Shown in pieces: positions 1 to 9,000 of a DNA stretch of 64,000 bases. The stretch lies in NCBI RefSeq assembly GCF_907164555.1, contig NZ_CAJQZC010000002.1:797746-861745 (forward strand). Reading direction: 5' to 3'. The notes beneath the pieces are model-generated. The model did no database searches. It saw nothing but the letters and a program-made list of their open reading frames with translations, and was not told the DNA's origin. Source of the stretch: Paraburkholderia saeva. GTDB lineage: Bacteria > Pseudomonadota > Gammaproteobacteria > Burkholderiales > Burkholderiaceae. Both the position numbers and the translations under genes were made by a program. The stretch's first letter is position 1. Every line of letters starts with the position of its first letter.

Positions 1-45
1 TTTTTCGACTGTGACCCACACGACAGGGCGGAAATTGAGTGACAT
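1..45 (-). CDS. Partial gene leaving the left edge, function unknown
   Basis: Only the first fifteen codons are inside the window. The minus strand reads ATG at 45 and gives MSLNFRPVVWVTVEK without a stop before the edge. The start is supported by an AAGGAG ribosome binding site seven bases upstream (near 53-58). I do not recognise the product from so short a stretch. It diverges from the plus-strand genes that start at 145. Confidence 0.45.
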   Translation of the reverse strand, partial: MSLNFRPVVWVTVEK

Positions 46-144
46 GGTTTCGCTCCTTACTCTCAAAAACTGTTCGGCCACCTTCGGTAAGCGCATCAGC
101 GGCACCGCCGATTCGAAGGCAGGTATCTGGCGACGCCTAAGTCG

Positions 145-537
145 ATGATATTGTCGCGTTTGGAATCTGAGCTTGAGGAGCAGATGATGCCGGCGCTCGA
201 CAATGTTGACGACGAGGCACGCGCCGAACTGCTCTGCTACCTTGTCGTTGGCCACCTGATCGCGGAGGCGCGGACCGGTACATGGCTTCGAACCGACCAT
301 CTGGTGGAGTCTGCACGGATATGGCAGAGTGCCAACGGCGCAAACTTTGACTGGTCAGAACGGGCTAGACTCGCTCATTTGTCGACCGAACTGGCGCCGC
401 ACGTGTTCTCGACCTCGATTCCACGAGACGAGCCATCGCTTGCAAAGCTTTTCACTGACGGGTGGCGGCTGGATTACCGGTCGCCGGTCGTGCAGGGTGT
501 TTACGAGATCTGCGCGCGTCGCCTTCGCGAGGCATAA
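145..537 (+). CDS. Hypothetical protein, 130 aa
   Basis: The frame encodes a 130-residue soluble protein with an acidic N-terminal third and no signal peptide or membrane segment. No domain is recognised. It stops 16 bases before the start of a helix-turn-helix gene on the same strand, so the two may be cotranscribed. No strong ribosome binding site precedes ATG 145. A second methionine pair near residue 14 could be the true start. A competing frame that opens at 329 overlaps the 3' half, but only its downstream part (from 554) looks like a gene. Base composition is less GC-rich than the core genes, consistent with the mobile remnant around it. Confidence 0.55.
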   Translation: MILSRLESELEEQMMPALDNVDDEARAELLCYLVVGHLIAEARTGTWLRTDHLVESARIWQSANGANFDWSERARLAHLSTELAPHVFSTSIPRDEPSLAKLFTDGWRLDYRSPVVQGVYEICARRLREA

Positions 538-553
538 AGACCGCGCTAGCGTT

Positions 554-898
554 ATGCGAACCATTGCGGAGTCCAGCATAGACAAGCTCAGCGCAAACGA
601 AGCAGCTGTGTTCCTTGGCGTGTCGCCTAGACACGTGTACGACCTTGCCGCACCGGGCGGGCCGATTCCCTGCTATCGGATCGGCAGCCGGATTGTGTTC
701 AGTAAGGAAGATCTGGAAACCTACCTGCAGTCGTGCCGCGTGGAGAAGGCGCCGCCAATTCGAGCGCAACTGCGATCGACGCCGAAGCTGGTCACAGGTT
801 CGTCAACAGGAGAATCCGCGCTTGAGAGATATTGCAGGGAACGCGGGCTCAAGCCCAAGCTCGAACCTAGCCCCAAGGCGAAGAAAGCGCGGCGCTGA
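554..898 (+). CDS. Excisionase-like helix-turn-helix DNA-binding protein
   Basis: The 114-residue product has a winged-helix/excisionase-type (HTH_17-like) domain at residues about 9-60. It begins LSANEAAVFLGVSPRHVYDL, followed by the usual wing with YRIGSRIVF and EDLETYL. The tail is rich in Lys, Arg and Pro and ends KAKKARR. The frame is open upstream to 329, but that part overlaps the preceding gene in another frame and looks like shadow coding. ATG 554 places the conserved domain at the N terminus, as in the family. Such proteins act as excision factors or small regulators in integrative elements, which suits the recombinase and ParB genes nearby. Target and partner are unknown. Confidence 0.7.
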   Translation: MRTIAESSIDKLSANEAAVFLGVSPRHVYDLAAPGGPIPCYRIGSRIVFSKEDLETYLQSCRVEKAPPIRAQLRSTPKLVTGSSTGESALERYCRERGLKPKLEPSPKAKKARR

Positions 899-1320
899 CA
901 ATCCAATCTAGCGGGAGAGGACGTTTAGGCAGATCGCGGCACCGGCCGGCGGCATGGCATATCGACGAATGCAACTATGGGACAGTGACTGTCTCTGTCA
1001 TAGTCGGCGAGACTTCGGACAGGCGTTGACACCGCTTGCAACACCAGCTGGTCGGACGCTTGCGCGATATGGCCCCTATAATGCCTAAGGCGTGCCGGCA
1101 TCGCTTTTGCCTAATCCCTCGCGCGTACGCGCGCGGGCGCGCGATAGATGCGGCGTTTCGGTACTGAGATAGTCGATGGCCACATGCCCCGGACCCCTGT
1201 CATGTGAACAAGAAAAGGGCGTAAACTTTCGAGCGTGGCGATTCAGCGCAGTGATTGCAGCCAGTTGTTATACCCGGGCGGGGGATCCGCACTAATCGCA
1301 CCGGCGACGAGAGGCGATCC
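899..1320. other. Intergenic stretch without a supported gene
   Basis: About 420 bases hold no convincing reading frame. There is a run of alternating CG/GC steps around 1118-1146 that contains short palindromes (CGCGCGTACGCGCG). No tRNA, terminator with a T-run or clear promoter is seen. It separates the helix-turn-helix gene from a small membrane protein gene. Confidence 0.5.
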
Positions 1321-1590
1321 ATGAACAACGCATTCGAGATACTGTCCTGCATCACGATGATTGCAGCCTTCGCGGCGCCACGTTTTCCGTGGTGGCTCCG
1401 ATGCGCTGGACTTTTACTCTGCATCGGCGGCGCGTTTCGATGGGGGTTCGCCAGCATCGCGTTCTTCTCGATGCACGTGCCCATGATGGGCGTGTTCATG
1501 GGCTGCTTCGTGTTAGCCGCTGTGCTAGCCGCACGTCGCTACCTCCGCTTCGGGGTGCGCTCGCGCTCACCCGCAGCGAAATCTGTCTGA
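1321..1590 (+). CDS. Small hydrophobic membrane protein, 89 aa
   Basis: The product is strongly hydrophobic, with about three predicted membrane spans: around residues 4-20, 24-45 and 50-71. A short Arg-rich tail ends AAKSV. ATG 1321 follows a purine-rich GAGAGG. An upstream in-frame start at 1255 would add a charged, non-membrane extension and is less likely. No family is recognised. Its 3' end faces the convergent DUF4238 gene. It may be a cargo gene of the integrative remnant, but its role is unknown. Confidence 0.5.
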   Translation: MNNAFEILSCITMIAAFAAPRFPWWLRCAGLLLCIGGAFRWGFASIAFFSMHVPMMGVFMGCFVLAAVLAARRYLRFGVRSRSPAAKSV

Positions 1591-1610
1591 CGTTGTTCGA
1601 TTGCACTGCC

Positions 1611-2468
1611 CTAAACGTCTGCAGCTGGTCGCCTGAAATGTCGTCGCACGAACTCTGCTTGGCGGTCATTCGCGCCATAGACCTGTCTATCCGCCACTCT
1701 TACCGTGTCTTGGTTCAACGCGCGCGCCAGTCGGCTGGCCGGCGTCGACCCCACCCGCTTGGCGACGTCCAAGGTGTGCGTGGCAAAGAAGGCCAGCCGA
1801 GGTGTGAGCGGCAGCGCTAGGATGCATCCCGGATCGTTGAGCGCTGGCGTGATGATCAACGGGCGATCACATGTCAACAGGTCTACGGTCGCTGCATCGA
1901 ATCTCTGCGTCCACCAATACATCTGAAAGATTTTCTGCGCGATCGGAGCGTGGTTCATCAGATCTGGAAGCATGCGGATGCCGAAGTCAGCAATGAAACC
2001 CGGGCGATGCGTTTCCATGAAATCAAACAGTGTCGCCGGGTCGCCGGATCCACGCAGCGCGTCATATCCGTCCGGTTGCTCAACCAGCCGACGCGTCAAT
2101 TCATCGGCTGCGTCATCGCGTAATCGGTCTATGACATCGGGTGCCCGCACACGAAGAGACATGAGAAAGCGTGTCCACACGCTTCGCTGATTGTCGGACA
2201 GCGCATCCCGCGACGCTAGCATCCTCCGATACACCCGGGCCGCCGGATCGTCGATCAATGGTCCCATGAACTCTCGTTCAACGAATTGAGGGTCATCCGG
2301 AACGTGGTGAAGAGCGTAAAGGTGTTCGCGGCCTGCGATTCGTTTTGTCCCGACTTTCCTAACTTCCAGCGTGCCCCGCACCCATTGGAATCGAGTGAGC
2401 TGGTGGGAAGTCGACCAACCCTCCAGCAAAAATCGCGGCACGTAGTGGTGATAGACGTGTCTTGCCAT
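1611..2468 (-). CDS. DUF4238 domain protein
   Basis: The 285-residue protein opens with the hallmark of DUF4238, YHHYVPRFLLEGW, within the first 20 residues. It continues with the family-like FVEREF segment, an all-helical middle, and a C-terminal region with TCDRPLII and ALPLTPRLAFF. The length fits the family. DUF4238 proteins have no established biochemical role, are patchily distributed, and are often found on mobile elements or near defence genes. The gene diverges from the serine recombinase at 2641 and is probably cargo of the same element. The start is the first ATG before the conserved motif. Confidence 0.8.
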   Translation of the reverse strand: MARHVYHHYVPRFLLEGWSTSHQLTRFQWVRGTLEVRKVGTKRIAGREHLYALHHVPDDPQFVEREFMGPLIDDPAARVYRRMLASRDALSDNQRSVWTRFLMSLRVRAPDVIDRLRDDAADELTRRLVEQPDGYDALRGSGDPATLFDFMETHRPGFIADFGIRMLPDLMNHAPIAQKIFQMYWWTQRFDAATVDLLTCDRPLIITPALNDPGCILALPLTPRLAFFATHTLDVAKRVGSTPASRLARALNQDTVRVADRQVYGANDRQAEFVRRHFRRPAADV

Positions 2469-2640
2469 AGTTTTCTCGCGCGGCGCAATGCTGCAGATAA
2501 TCGATCACAGAGCGCTGGTTTGAAGCCGACGACGCCCGTTGGTGAGACCGACTGTTTGAAATTACCCGCTGGTCATCAAGCTGACATGTTAACGGGCGCA
2601 GTCTGCTTTTCGGAGCGTGATCGGAGAAAGGAGAAGCGCG

Positions 2641-4572
2641 ATGTCTTTCGGGCCTGATCGCGAACTAGAACACACGGACGGCATAGTGCGTACGCCTGCT
2701 GCGCAATACCTACGCATGTCGACTGACCATCAGCAATACTCGACCGAAAATCAGCGTATCGCCATTGCCGACTATGCCGATGCGCACCACATGTGTGTAG
2801 TGCGTACTTACGCAGACGAAGGCAAGAGCGGGCTCACGTTCAAAGGACGCCCCGGTCTAAAGGCGCTGATCAGTGATGTCACGCAAGGCAAAGCCGATTT
2901 CAACGTTATTCTGGTCTATGACATCAGTCGGTGGGGACGCTTTCAGGATGCTGATGAAAGTAGCTTCTATGAGCAGTTATGTCGACGGGCCGGCATTCGG
3001 GTGATCTATTGCGAGGACGACATCGCCAACGATGGTAGTCCAGTTGCTGGGCTGGTTAGGCAAGTTCGCCGAATGGCGTCGGGGGATTTCAGCAAAAATC
3101 TGTCGCATAAAGTCTTCGCTGGGCAACGCACGCTGATCCTGCTTAAAGTCCGGCAGGGTGGAACGCCCGGCTTTGGACTCCGTCGTCTTTTGGTCGATTC
3201 GCAACGGCGGCCCAAGGAGGTTTTGGCTCGCGGACAGCACAAAAGCATTCAAACCGATCGGGTCATTCTCGTTCCGGGGCCGCCCGAGGAAACCGCTGTG
3301 GTCGCCAAGATGTATGAATGGTTTGTCCGGAGCAGTTGGTCGGAAAGGCAGATCGCGGATCACCTGAACGCATGCGGTGTTCTCACCGACCTTGGCCGCC
3401 AATGGACCCGTTCGACAGTACATCAGGTGCTAACCAACGAAAAGTACATCGGCAACAACGTCTGGAACCGCACGTCGTTCAAGCTGAAGATCGAACATAG
3501 GCGCAACCCTCCGGACCAGTGGATCCGGAGCGACGGTGCGTTCCAGCCAATTGTCCCGCCTGAACTTTTCTATGCCGCCCGAGAGATCGTGGCACAGCGA
3601 CACCAGCGCATGTCCGATGATGAAATGCTTAACGCGCTACGGTCCGTGCTATTGCAAACCGGCTTCCTGTCCGGATGGGTCATCGACGAACGTGACGACA
3701 TTCCATCCAGTAGTGCCTATGTCACGAGATTCGGTGGATTGCTGCGCGCATACTCGCTGGTCGGCTTCCAGCCCAAGCGAGACTTCCGCTACCTCACAAT
3801 CAACGAGGCACTGCGGCGTCTGCATCCATCTATGGTCGATGAAATAGTGCGTGGCATAGAACACTCGGGCGGGTGGGTTGCTCGCGCAGCAGTTACTGAC
3901 CTGCTACTGGTCAACGGCGAATTCACCGTTTCGGTGGTGGTGGTGCGATGCAAGACGGCATCGTCAGGCAGTCGTCGCTGGGTGGTCCATCTCGATCGCG
4001 CGCTGATGCCGGATTTGACGGTGATCGTTCGCATGGACGCCACCAACTCGTTCGCACATGACTATTTCGTCCTTCCGTCCATAGATTTTCCGGCCGATTT
4101 TCAGGAACTGAAAGAAGAAAATCAATTCTTCCTTGAAGCATATCGATTCGATGAAGCCTACATGCAGACGCGCCTATCGAAGGGGGCTGAAAACGGCGGC
4201 CTTGAAGCGCTGATGCTGTACGGCAAGCCCTTCCTGCGCGACGGCGTGCTGGACGTCAATGCGCATGACACGGGCTTTGCGAAGGTGCTGTCGAGTCTCG
4301 ATGGTGAACACGGCCGGTTTTTCTTGTGGGTCGCGGCGCAACGCGCCGAGCAACTGAAGGCGCAGGGAAAAGAGAACCTGTTCACCGACAGCGACATCTC
4401 GGCATTGAAGACCCTGAATCGCGGCCATAGTTCTGGTCATACAGCCGCGTCTCAACCTGCAAAGCGGCGACCTCACGTTCGAGGCGTGCATTGGCCTCCG
4501 CCGACCCGCTTCGCCTCTGGTCCGCGGTTGTCGGTGCCACGAGTTGATCTGGCGGCGTGGACTCAAGCATAG
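2641..4572 (+). CDS. Serine recombinase fused in frame to a phage polyvalent-protein fragment
   Basis: A large serine site-specific recombinase. The resolvase catalytic domain is at residues about 20-170, with the nucleophile Ser27 in YLRMSTDHQ and the DISRWGR segment near residue 100. It is followed by the Recombinase domain (GFGLRRLL, RQIADHLN) and a long DNA-binding C-terminal region. ATG 2641 follows GGAGAAAGGAG; an upstream ATG at 2617 is less likely. The recombinase-like part ends at Asp504 in LEAYRFD (codon 4150-4152). The next roughly 90 residues (EAYMQTRLSKG to SALKTLN) belong to a phage polyvalent protein. The last roughly 50 residues are antisense to repB. The original C terminus lies at 6134-6072 on the other strand (see findings). 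Activity of the chimera is uncertain. Confidence 0.88.
   Translation: MSFGPDRELEHTDGIVRTPAAQYLRMSTDHQQYSTENQRIAIADYADAHHMCVVRTYADEGKSGLTFKGRPGLKALISDVTQGKADFNVILVYDISRWGRFQDADESSFYEQLCRRAGIRVIYCEDDIANDGSPVAGLVRQVRRMASGDFSKNLSHKVFAGQRTLILLKVRQGGTPGFGLRRLLVDSQRRPKEVLARGQHKSIQTDRVILVPGPPEETAVVAKMYEWFVRSSWSERQIADHLNACGVLTDLGRQWTRSTVHQVLTNEKYIGNNVWNRTSFKLKIEHRRNPPDQWIRSDGAFQPIVPPELFYAAREIVAQRHQRMSDDEMLNALRSVLLQTGFLSGWVIDERDDIPSSSAYVTRFGGLLRAYSLVGFQPKRDFRYLTINEALRRLHPSMVDEIVRGIEHSGGWVARAAVTDLLLVNGEFTVSVVVVRCKTASSGSRRWVVHLDRALMPDLTVIVRMDATNSFAHDYFVLPSIDFPADFQELKEENQFFLEAYRFDEAYMQTRLSKGAENGGLEALMLYGKPFLRDGVLDVNAHDTGFAKVLSSLDGEHGRFFLWVAAQRAEQLKAQGKENLFTDSDISALKTLNRGHSSGHTAASQPAKRRPHVRGVHWPPPTRFASGPRLSVPRVDLAAWTQA
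4128..4172 (+). other. Recombinant junction A, probable attachment-site product (attR-like)
   Basis: At 4150-4151 a GA dinucleotide joins recombinase coding sequence (left, ending AAGCATATCGATTC) to polyvalent-protein coding sequence (right, TGAAGCCTACATGCAG). The reading frame is kept because GA forms the first two bases of an Asp codon in both partners. The matching reciprocal junction is at 6134-6133 on the minus strand. The assignment as an att product is inferred from the protein families on each side. No arm repeats were found. Confidence 0.6.
4152..4420 (+). pseudogene. Displaced internal fragment of the phage polyvalent protein gene
   Basis: About 90 codons read in the recombinase frame but match the recurring segment of phage polyvalent proteins. 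The order is AYMQTRLSKG, EALMLYGKPFLRDG, FAKVLSSLDGEH, WVAAQRAEQLKAQGKENLF and TDSDISALKTLN. In intact proteins this follows a PIKxLD motif. Here PIKKLD is at the end of the polyvalent gene on the opposite strand (near 6135-6150). The fragment stops at about 4420, where sequence antisense to repB starts. The family assignment is from memory of related phage proteins, not a search. Confidence 0.7.
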
Positions 4573-5176
4573 CAATTACGAATTTGACCGAGTAATTGTT
4601 GAAATCTACCATTCGAGTTGCTGCATCGATCTGCCGGAACGCCTTCATTTTCTTGAGCACATTGAAGACTCCGAGCGGGCACTGCTTGTCTCCAAGTATC
4701 GCAGCTGCCTCATTGCACACACCATTGAGCAACCGAAAGCGTGCGCGCAACGAGTCGACCGAAATGCCGAGCGCTGCTGCGAGATCCTCAGCTGGAACCC
4801 CCTGATCCAGAGCCCGCACAATCATCCGATGTTCCTGAACGACGGCTAATCCATTGAGACGTTTGTTATAGGTAAATCCCTCGTCGTCGAGAGCGACAAG
4901 ACAATCCGTTGATTCGACACCGCAGTCGCGCAAGGCCTCGAGCCGAACGTGGCCGTCAATCACGAGAAAGGCGCCGGCTTCTGCTGGATGTTGAATCACA
5001 ACAATGGGCTCAACAAGACCGATCGCACGCACGGAGGCTAGGATTTGCCCATATTTTTTGCTCTTCTTGACGGCGGCGCCTAGAAGCTTATTTGGACGCA
5101 GCGACTCGATGGCGAGGCGTACACACTTTCGTTCGAATCCCATCGCAACTTGTTTCGGAGTCTGTCGATCGTTCAT
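4382..5176 (-). CDS. RepB-type partition protein (ParB-related), 3' end replaced
   Basis: The 264-residue protein has a ParB/Srx-like N-terminal domain with the box IDGHVRLEALRDCG near residues 73-86. It is followed by a helix-turn-helix (AEDLAAALGISVDSLRARFRL) and the RepB C-terminal coiled region (LEREVAALQVETRLYDQNYGRD). Family members normally continue 30-40 residues after YGRD. Here the frame leaves homology at about 4420 and ends with SGSSMPRCRCR, which is antisense to the displaced polyvalent fragment, so the gene is 3'-truncated. Its ATG overlaps the stop of the upstream parB gene by four bases, indicating translational coupling. It probably binds DNA for the element rather than partitioning a plasmid. 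No parA is present. Confidence 0.8.
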   Translation of the reverse strand: MNDRQTPKQVAMGFERKCVRLAIESLRPNKLLGAAVKKSKKYGQILASVRAIGLVEPIVVIQHPAEAGAFLVIDGHVRLEALRDCGVESTDCLVALDDEGFTYNKRLNGLAVVQEHRMIVRALDQGVPAEDLAAALGISVDSLRARFRLLNGVCNEAAAILGDKQCPLGVFNVLKKMKAFRQIDAATRMVDFNNYSVKFVIAMLESTPPDQLVAPTTADQRRSGSAEANARLEREVAALQVETRLYDQNYGRDSGSSMPRCRCR

Positions 5177-6075
5177 GTCGCACCGCCGTCTTTGCGCAGG
5201 ACAGCCGCCTTGAGGAATTCAGGCATCGAGTTTCGCTTCTCATCCGAAAGCAGTTGAATGAATTCGTCGAGCTGGAGAAGCTCTTTGAAAGCTTCGATAA
5301 CGCCCATCAGTCGACCCTGCGTGAACTCGGACCGCTTGATGATCAGTTTGTGTTTGTTCGCCTCAAGTTCGTATAGCTTACGCAATTCGTCGGGCTTGTA
5401 GGTTCGAGGCCGCGCCTTGTACGATTCCCCACGGCCCGATGCCTTTCCGGAATTGGCGCGCACTTCGAGAAGTTTCCGCACGACGCTGATCTTTCTACCC
5501 TTCAGCTCGCCTCGGTTGTACGCATCCATCAAGAGATTCTGGCACTCTGAATCTGTGCTGCGAGCTATGTCGACAGCGAGGCTTAGCGGAATATGGCCCG
5601 CCTCCACCGCAGTTAGAAGACGTCTTTCTCCTTTGTCGAGTAGACCCGCGATATTCTTCACCCATTCCGCAGAACAGCCGATCTTGCGGCCAATGTCCGC
5701 GTTGGAATAGCCGCGATGTCTGAGTATCGTTATATTTTCAAGGATCTCGACAGGTCGGGACTGCCTTCGTGCAATGTTTTCGACGAGACTTTTGATCAGG
5801 CATTCACGCTCGGTGGCACTAATGATGCGGGCGGGTATTACTTTTTGCCCCAGCATGGAAAAGGCTTCAAGGCGACCTTGTCCGCAAACGAGGTCGTAGC
5901 TGCCAATTTCCTCGGTTCCCTCGGTATGGCAAACAGTAATCGGTCGTTTCAGGCCAACCGACTCGATACTCCGCACCAGTTCGAGATGTACCCGTCGGTT
6001 GCGTGTCCTTGGGTTGAGCACGCGGATCCGCTCGACGGCAATCAGTTCGATTTCTCCGGCGATCTCTTCGATCAT
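5173..6075 (-). CDS. ParB-domain protein of a recombinase-linked pair
   Basis: The 300-residue protein has a ParB N-terminal domain (residues about 8-110) with the motif CGQGRLEAFSMLG and the LVENIARRQSRPVE segment. A helix-turn-helix of the KorB/ParB type follows (YSNADIGRKIGCSAEWVKNI). The C-terminal third is charged and helical. The gene is coupled to repB by a 4-base ATGA overlap. Its own start overlaps the stop of the preceding minus-strand frame in the same way. In related elements this gene directly follows a serine recombinase, and the sequence before the start (6134-6072) still encodes the recombinase's original C terminus. A role in controlling recombination or element copy number is inference. 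Confidence 0.85.
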   Translation of the reverse strand: MIEEIAGEIELIAVERIRVLNPRTRNRRVHLELVRSIESVGLKRPITVCHTEGTEEIGSYDLVCGQGRLEAFSMLGQKVIPARIISATERECLIKSLVENIARRQSRPVEILENITILRHRGYSNADIGRKIGCSAEWVKNIAGLLDKGERRLLTAVEAGHIPLSLAVDIARSTDSECQNLLMDAYNRGELKGRKISVVRKLLEVRANSGKASGRGESYKARPRTYKPDELRKLYELEANKHKLIIKRSEFTQGRLMGVIEAFKELLQLDEFIQLLSDEKRNSMPEFLKAAVLRKDGGAT

Positions 6076-9000
6076 GCTGCCTCCCTACATTTTGTCCGGG
6101 CGCTCAGTGCGTAGAACAGTGAAAGGTCGGAGTCCAGCTTCTTGATCGGGTAGAACTCGTCGGCGATGCCCTGCGTTAATTTCGCCCCGAGATCCTTGCG
6201 CAAAGAATCGATCTGTTCCTTGTAGGTCTTCGTGACGGTGATGCCACCGACTGCCCGCGCCGCCGCCTCCTGCGCCGCATCGAGCTTGCCGAGATACAAC
6301 GCGCGTTCACCACTGGCACGCACCTGCGGATCGCCCGACGAGGGGTTAGCCTGTGCGCGTTCCTCACCGGCTGCCGTAGACGGCTCTTCGTCGCCGCGCC
6401 CTTCCTCACTCACCCATTCCGGCAGCAGACCGATCTTCTGGTCCGCGAAGTGCGTGTCGGCGCCGGCGGCCGTACGGTTCGCTTCAGCGTACGGGCCGTA
6501 ATTGACCCAGCTGTTCTGCCCGCGTGTTTCAGTGGTGGCCGCACGTCGTGCCAGATCCGAGTACATAGCCATGTGCGAGCGCCATGCGTTCTCTTCACCG
6601 TCAGCCCGAAAGCCGACACCATCTTTCACGTGCCCGAAGTAGTCATGCACAACGCGGAAGAGATCGTTGACCAGCGCTGGCTGTCCGCTGATCTGATGCT
6701 CCGTCTCAGCGATCATCGGATTGCGTGGGTCCATGAAGTCGGACCCGTAGCCATCTTTCGTACTGAACACCCACATGTGATTGTTGTTCGCCACGTCCAG
6801 CTGCATGAGCCGGGGCGATGCCGCATACGGGTCGTCTTGATCGGGCTTGATGAACTCGACGTTCAGCCCTGTTTTGAGCGCCGCCTCGTATTGAGCGACA
6901 GTCTCGCGAATCATCGCGTCATACGATGCCCGCACAACCGGGTCAGTGGGATTGTCCTTCAGCGCATCGAACTCGTGGGCGATGCGCGTGGCCCGTTGCG
7001 GGTCCACTTTGGCGTAGGTCTTCGGCGGCGCATAGTCGATGCGATGTTCGTCGGCATAGGCACGGGCGGCATCCTGCGCGGGCTTGAAGGAGTGGAACTC
7101 GACTTCACCCAGCCCCTCGATTTCTACTTTTGACGGGAGTCCCGCGAGATCATTCCCTTGATGCGACCGACTCTGCTCTGCCAGCCACTGAGCGCTTCCT
7201 CGAACGACTCCTGACTGCTGAAGTTCTCGCGCAGCGGGGCTGGTGGCAGATACGGCTTCTCCGGTTGCGTTGCGCTCTGCGGTTCTGTCGGTTGCTTCTC
7301 GGTCATTGCTTTGCTCCTGCTGGTTAATTTGAACACTACCACGTTCGGTCGACTCGGTCGGAAGGGCGGCGCGAGGCTGTCCAAACTGTTTAACGGGTTG
7401 GCCAAACTTCTTGATCGGTATGCTGCCCTGCGACGGTTCCGGCTCACGCGGCGCCACGGGTGCCGGCGCTGCCTTGCTCGGCTCTGCGCCGACGTCGGCA
7501 CGCGGCTCGGCTTTCACCGGTTCCACGAGCTTCGGCTGGTTGCCTTCGACCTTGTTGTCACGCCGGGCGCGCAGCATGTCAGCCTCATGCTGCATCGGCT
7601 TCGTGCCCGCCTGCGTCGCATAGTCACTGAGCGCGCGGCGCACCTGCGTACGCACGGCAGTGAGGTTGCCCACCATGTCGTCGGTCGCGAACTTGCGAAA
7701 GCCGGTGTTGGCGAGCAGCTTGTCGATAAACGACGTGATGAAGTCCGCGATACGGTAGACCAGCGAGCGATCGGCCTTCGGCCCGGCCGCGTCAGCGAAC
7801 ACCTGCTGCCACGTACGGTACTCACCGAAGCGGTTGCCCACCAGATCCGCAATGAATTCGTCGGTCATGCGTTGCCGCACGCCGGGGTCAGCCATTGCCT
7901 GCCGCACCTGTTCGTCCGACATGTCGGCGCGATTCGTGTAGTACCGGTAGAAGGCGTTCTGGCTGCCTTCTCCCGCATGCGCGAGCAGTGCGTCCTGCAG
8001 ACCCTTGTATAGATTCGGCGCTTCGGCCTGCATCTGGTGCGCCAGCTCGTGCCCGACGATCACCAGATGGTGCGCGCCGGCCGCGTCCGCGTTCACGTAG
8101 ATGGTCTTCGCATCACCCGGCAGTACCGCGCCTTCGGTCGAGTGGCCGCCCGTCTCACCTTCCTGCCGGAACAGCACGACCTTCTTGCCGAAGATCGCGG
8201 CCGTCTTCTGGAGCAGTCCCGCGTCGGACTGTGACAGCGTAGTGGCGCCTTCGACGCCATTGCTGGCCGCCGTGCGGGTTTCCGGGAGTGACGCTGTGTC
8301 GATGGGCACCAGTCCCGGTGCTGCATCCTGCCCACGTGCGCGGGCGTCGGCGTCCATCGCAGCCTTCAGCGGCTGCAGCTCAGGAGCCGTGTCGGCAAGA
8401 GAACGCGCAGGAACCGCTGCAGGAGAGCCCGCAGGCGCCTCTGTCGTGAGGTCGGGCGTTACGTCAGTCGTCCGCGTGACCGGCAGCCCGTCAGCGGCCG
8501 TATTTGTTGTATTGGCCCGCTCACCGCTGAACTCCGGTTCAACCGGTGCCGCGACGCCGTGCATCATGGCGCCGTTAGCCGACACAGTGCTGACGTTCTC
8601 AGGGTTCGCCTGCACGTCTGCCACCAGCTGCGCGTTGCGCCGGCCTGCTGCGATCTGGGCGGCCTGATCCTGAATCGCCGGGTCGGGGTGATGCGCCGCG
8701 AGCGCGCCCAGCTGCGTCGTGGTCAGGTTGTTGAGATTGCGTTTGCCCAGTCGCGTGAGTTCCGCGCCCATCGCACCCGAAAGCGTCGACGGTGCAGCTG
8801 GCTGATTGAAGCCCTGCGCTTCGGTGACAGCCGGTGCCTGATCCGCCTGCAGCGCGTTGTGCTCCTGTTCGGCCGTCTTGAAGCCTTGCGTGCGCAGCGC
8901 GTCAGTCTGGGCAGCCAGATCCGCTTCGCGCTGTGCGAAGGCGTTATCCGGCACCGGGGGCGTGATGTTGGCCTGCGTCTGATCGAACGCCTGTTCGCGC

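Noticed and set aside
1118..1146. CG-alternating, palindrome-rich stretch
   Set aside because: No repeat partner, att core or terminator signal was found; simple high-GC composition explains it.
4174..4575. Minus-strand 133-residue frame running under the recombinase/polyvalent fragment
   Set aside because: It is in a different frame from RepB and has no family features; it is a shadow of the displaced fragment.
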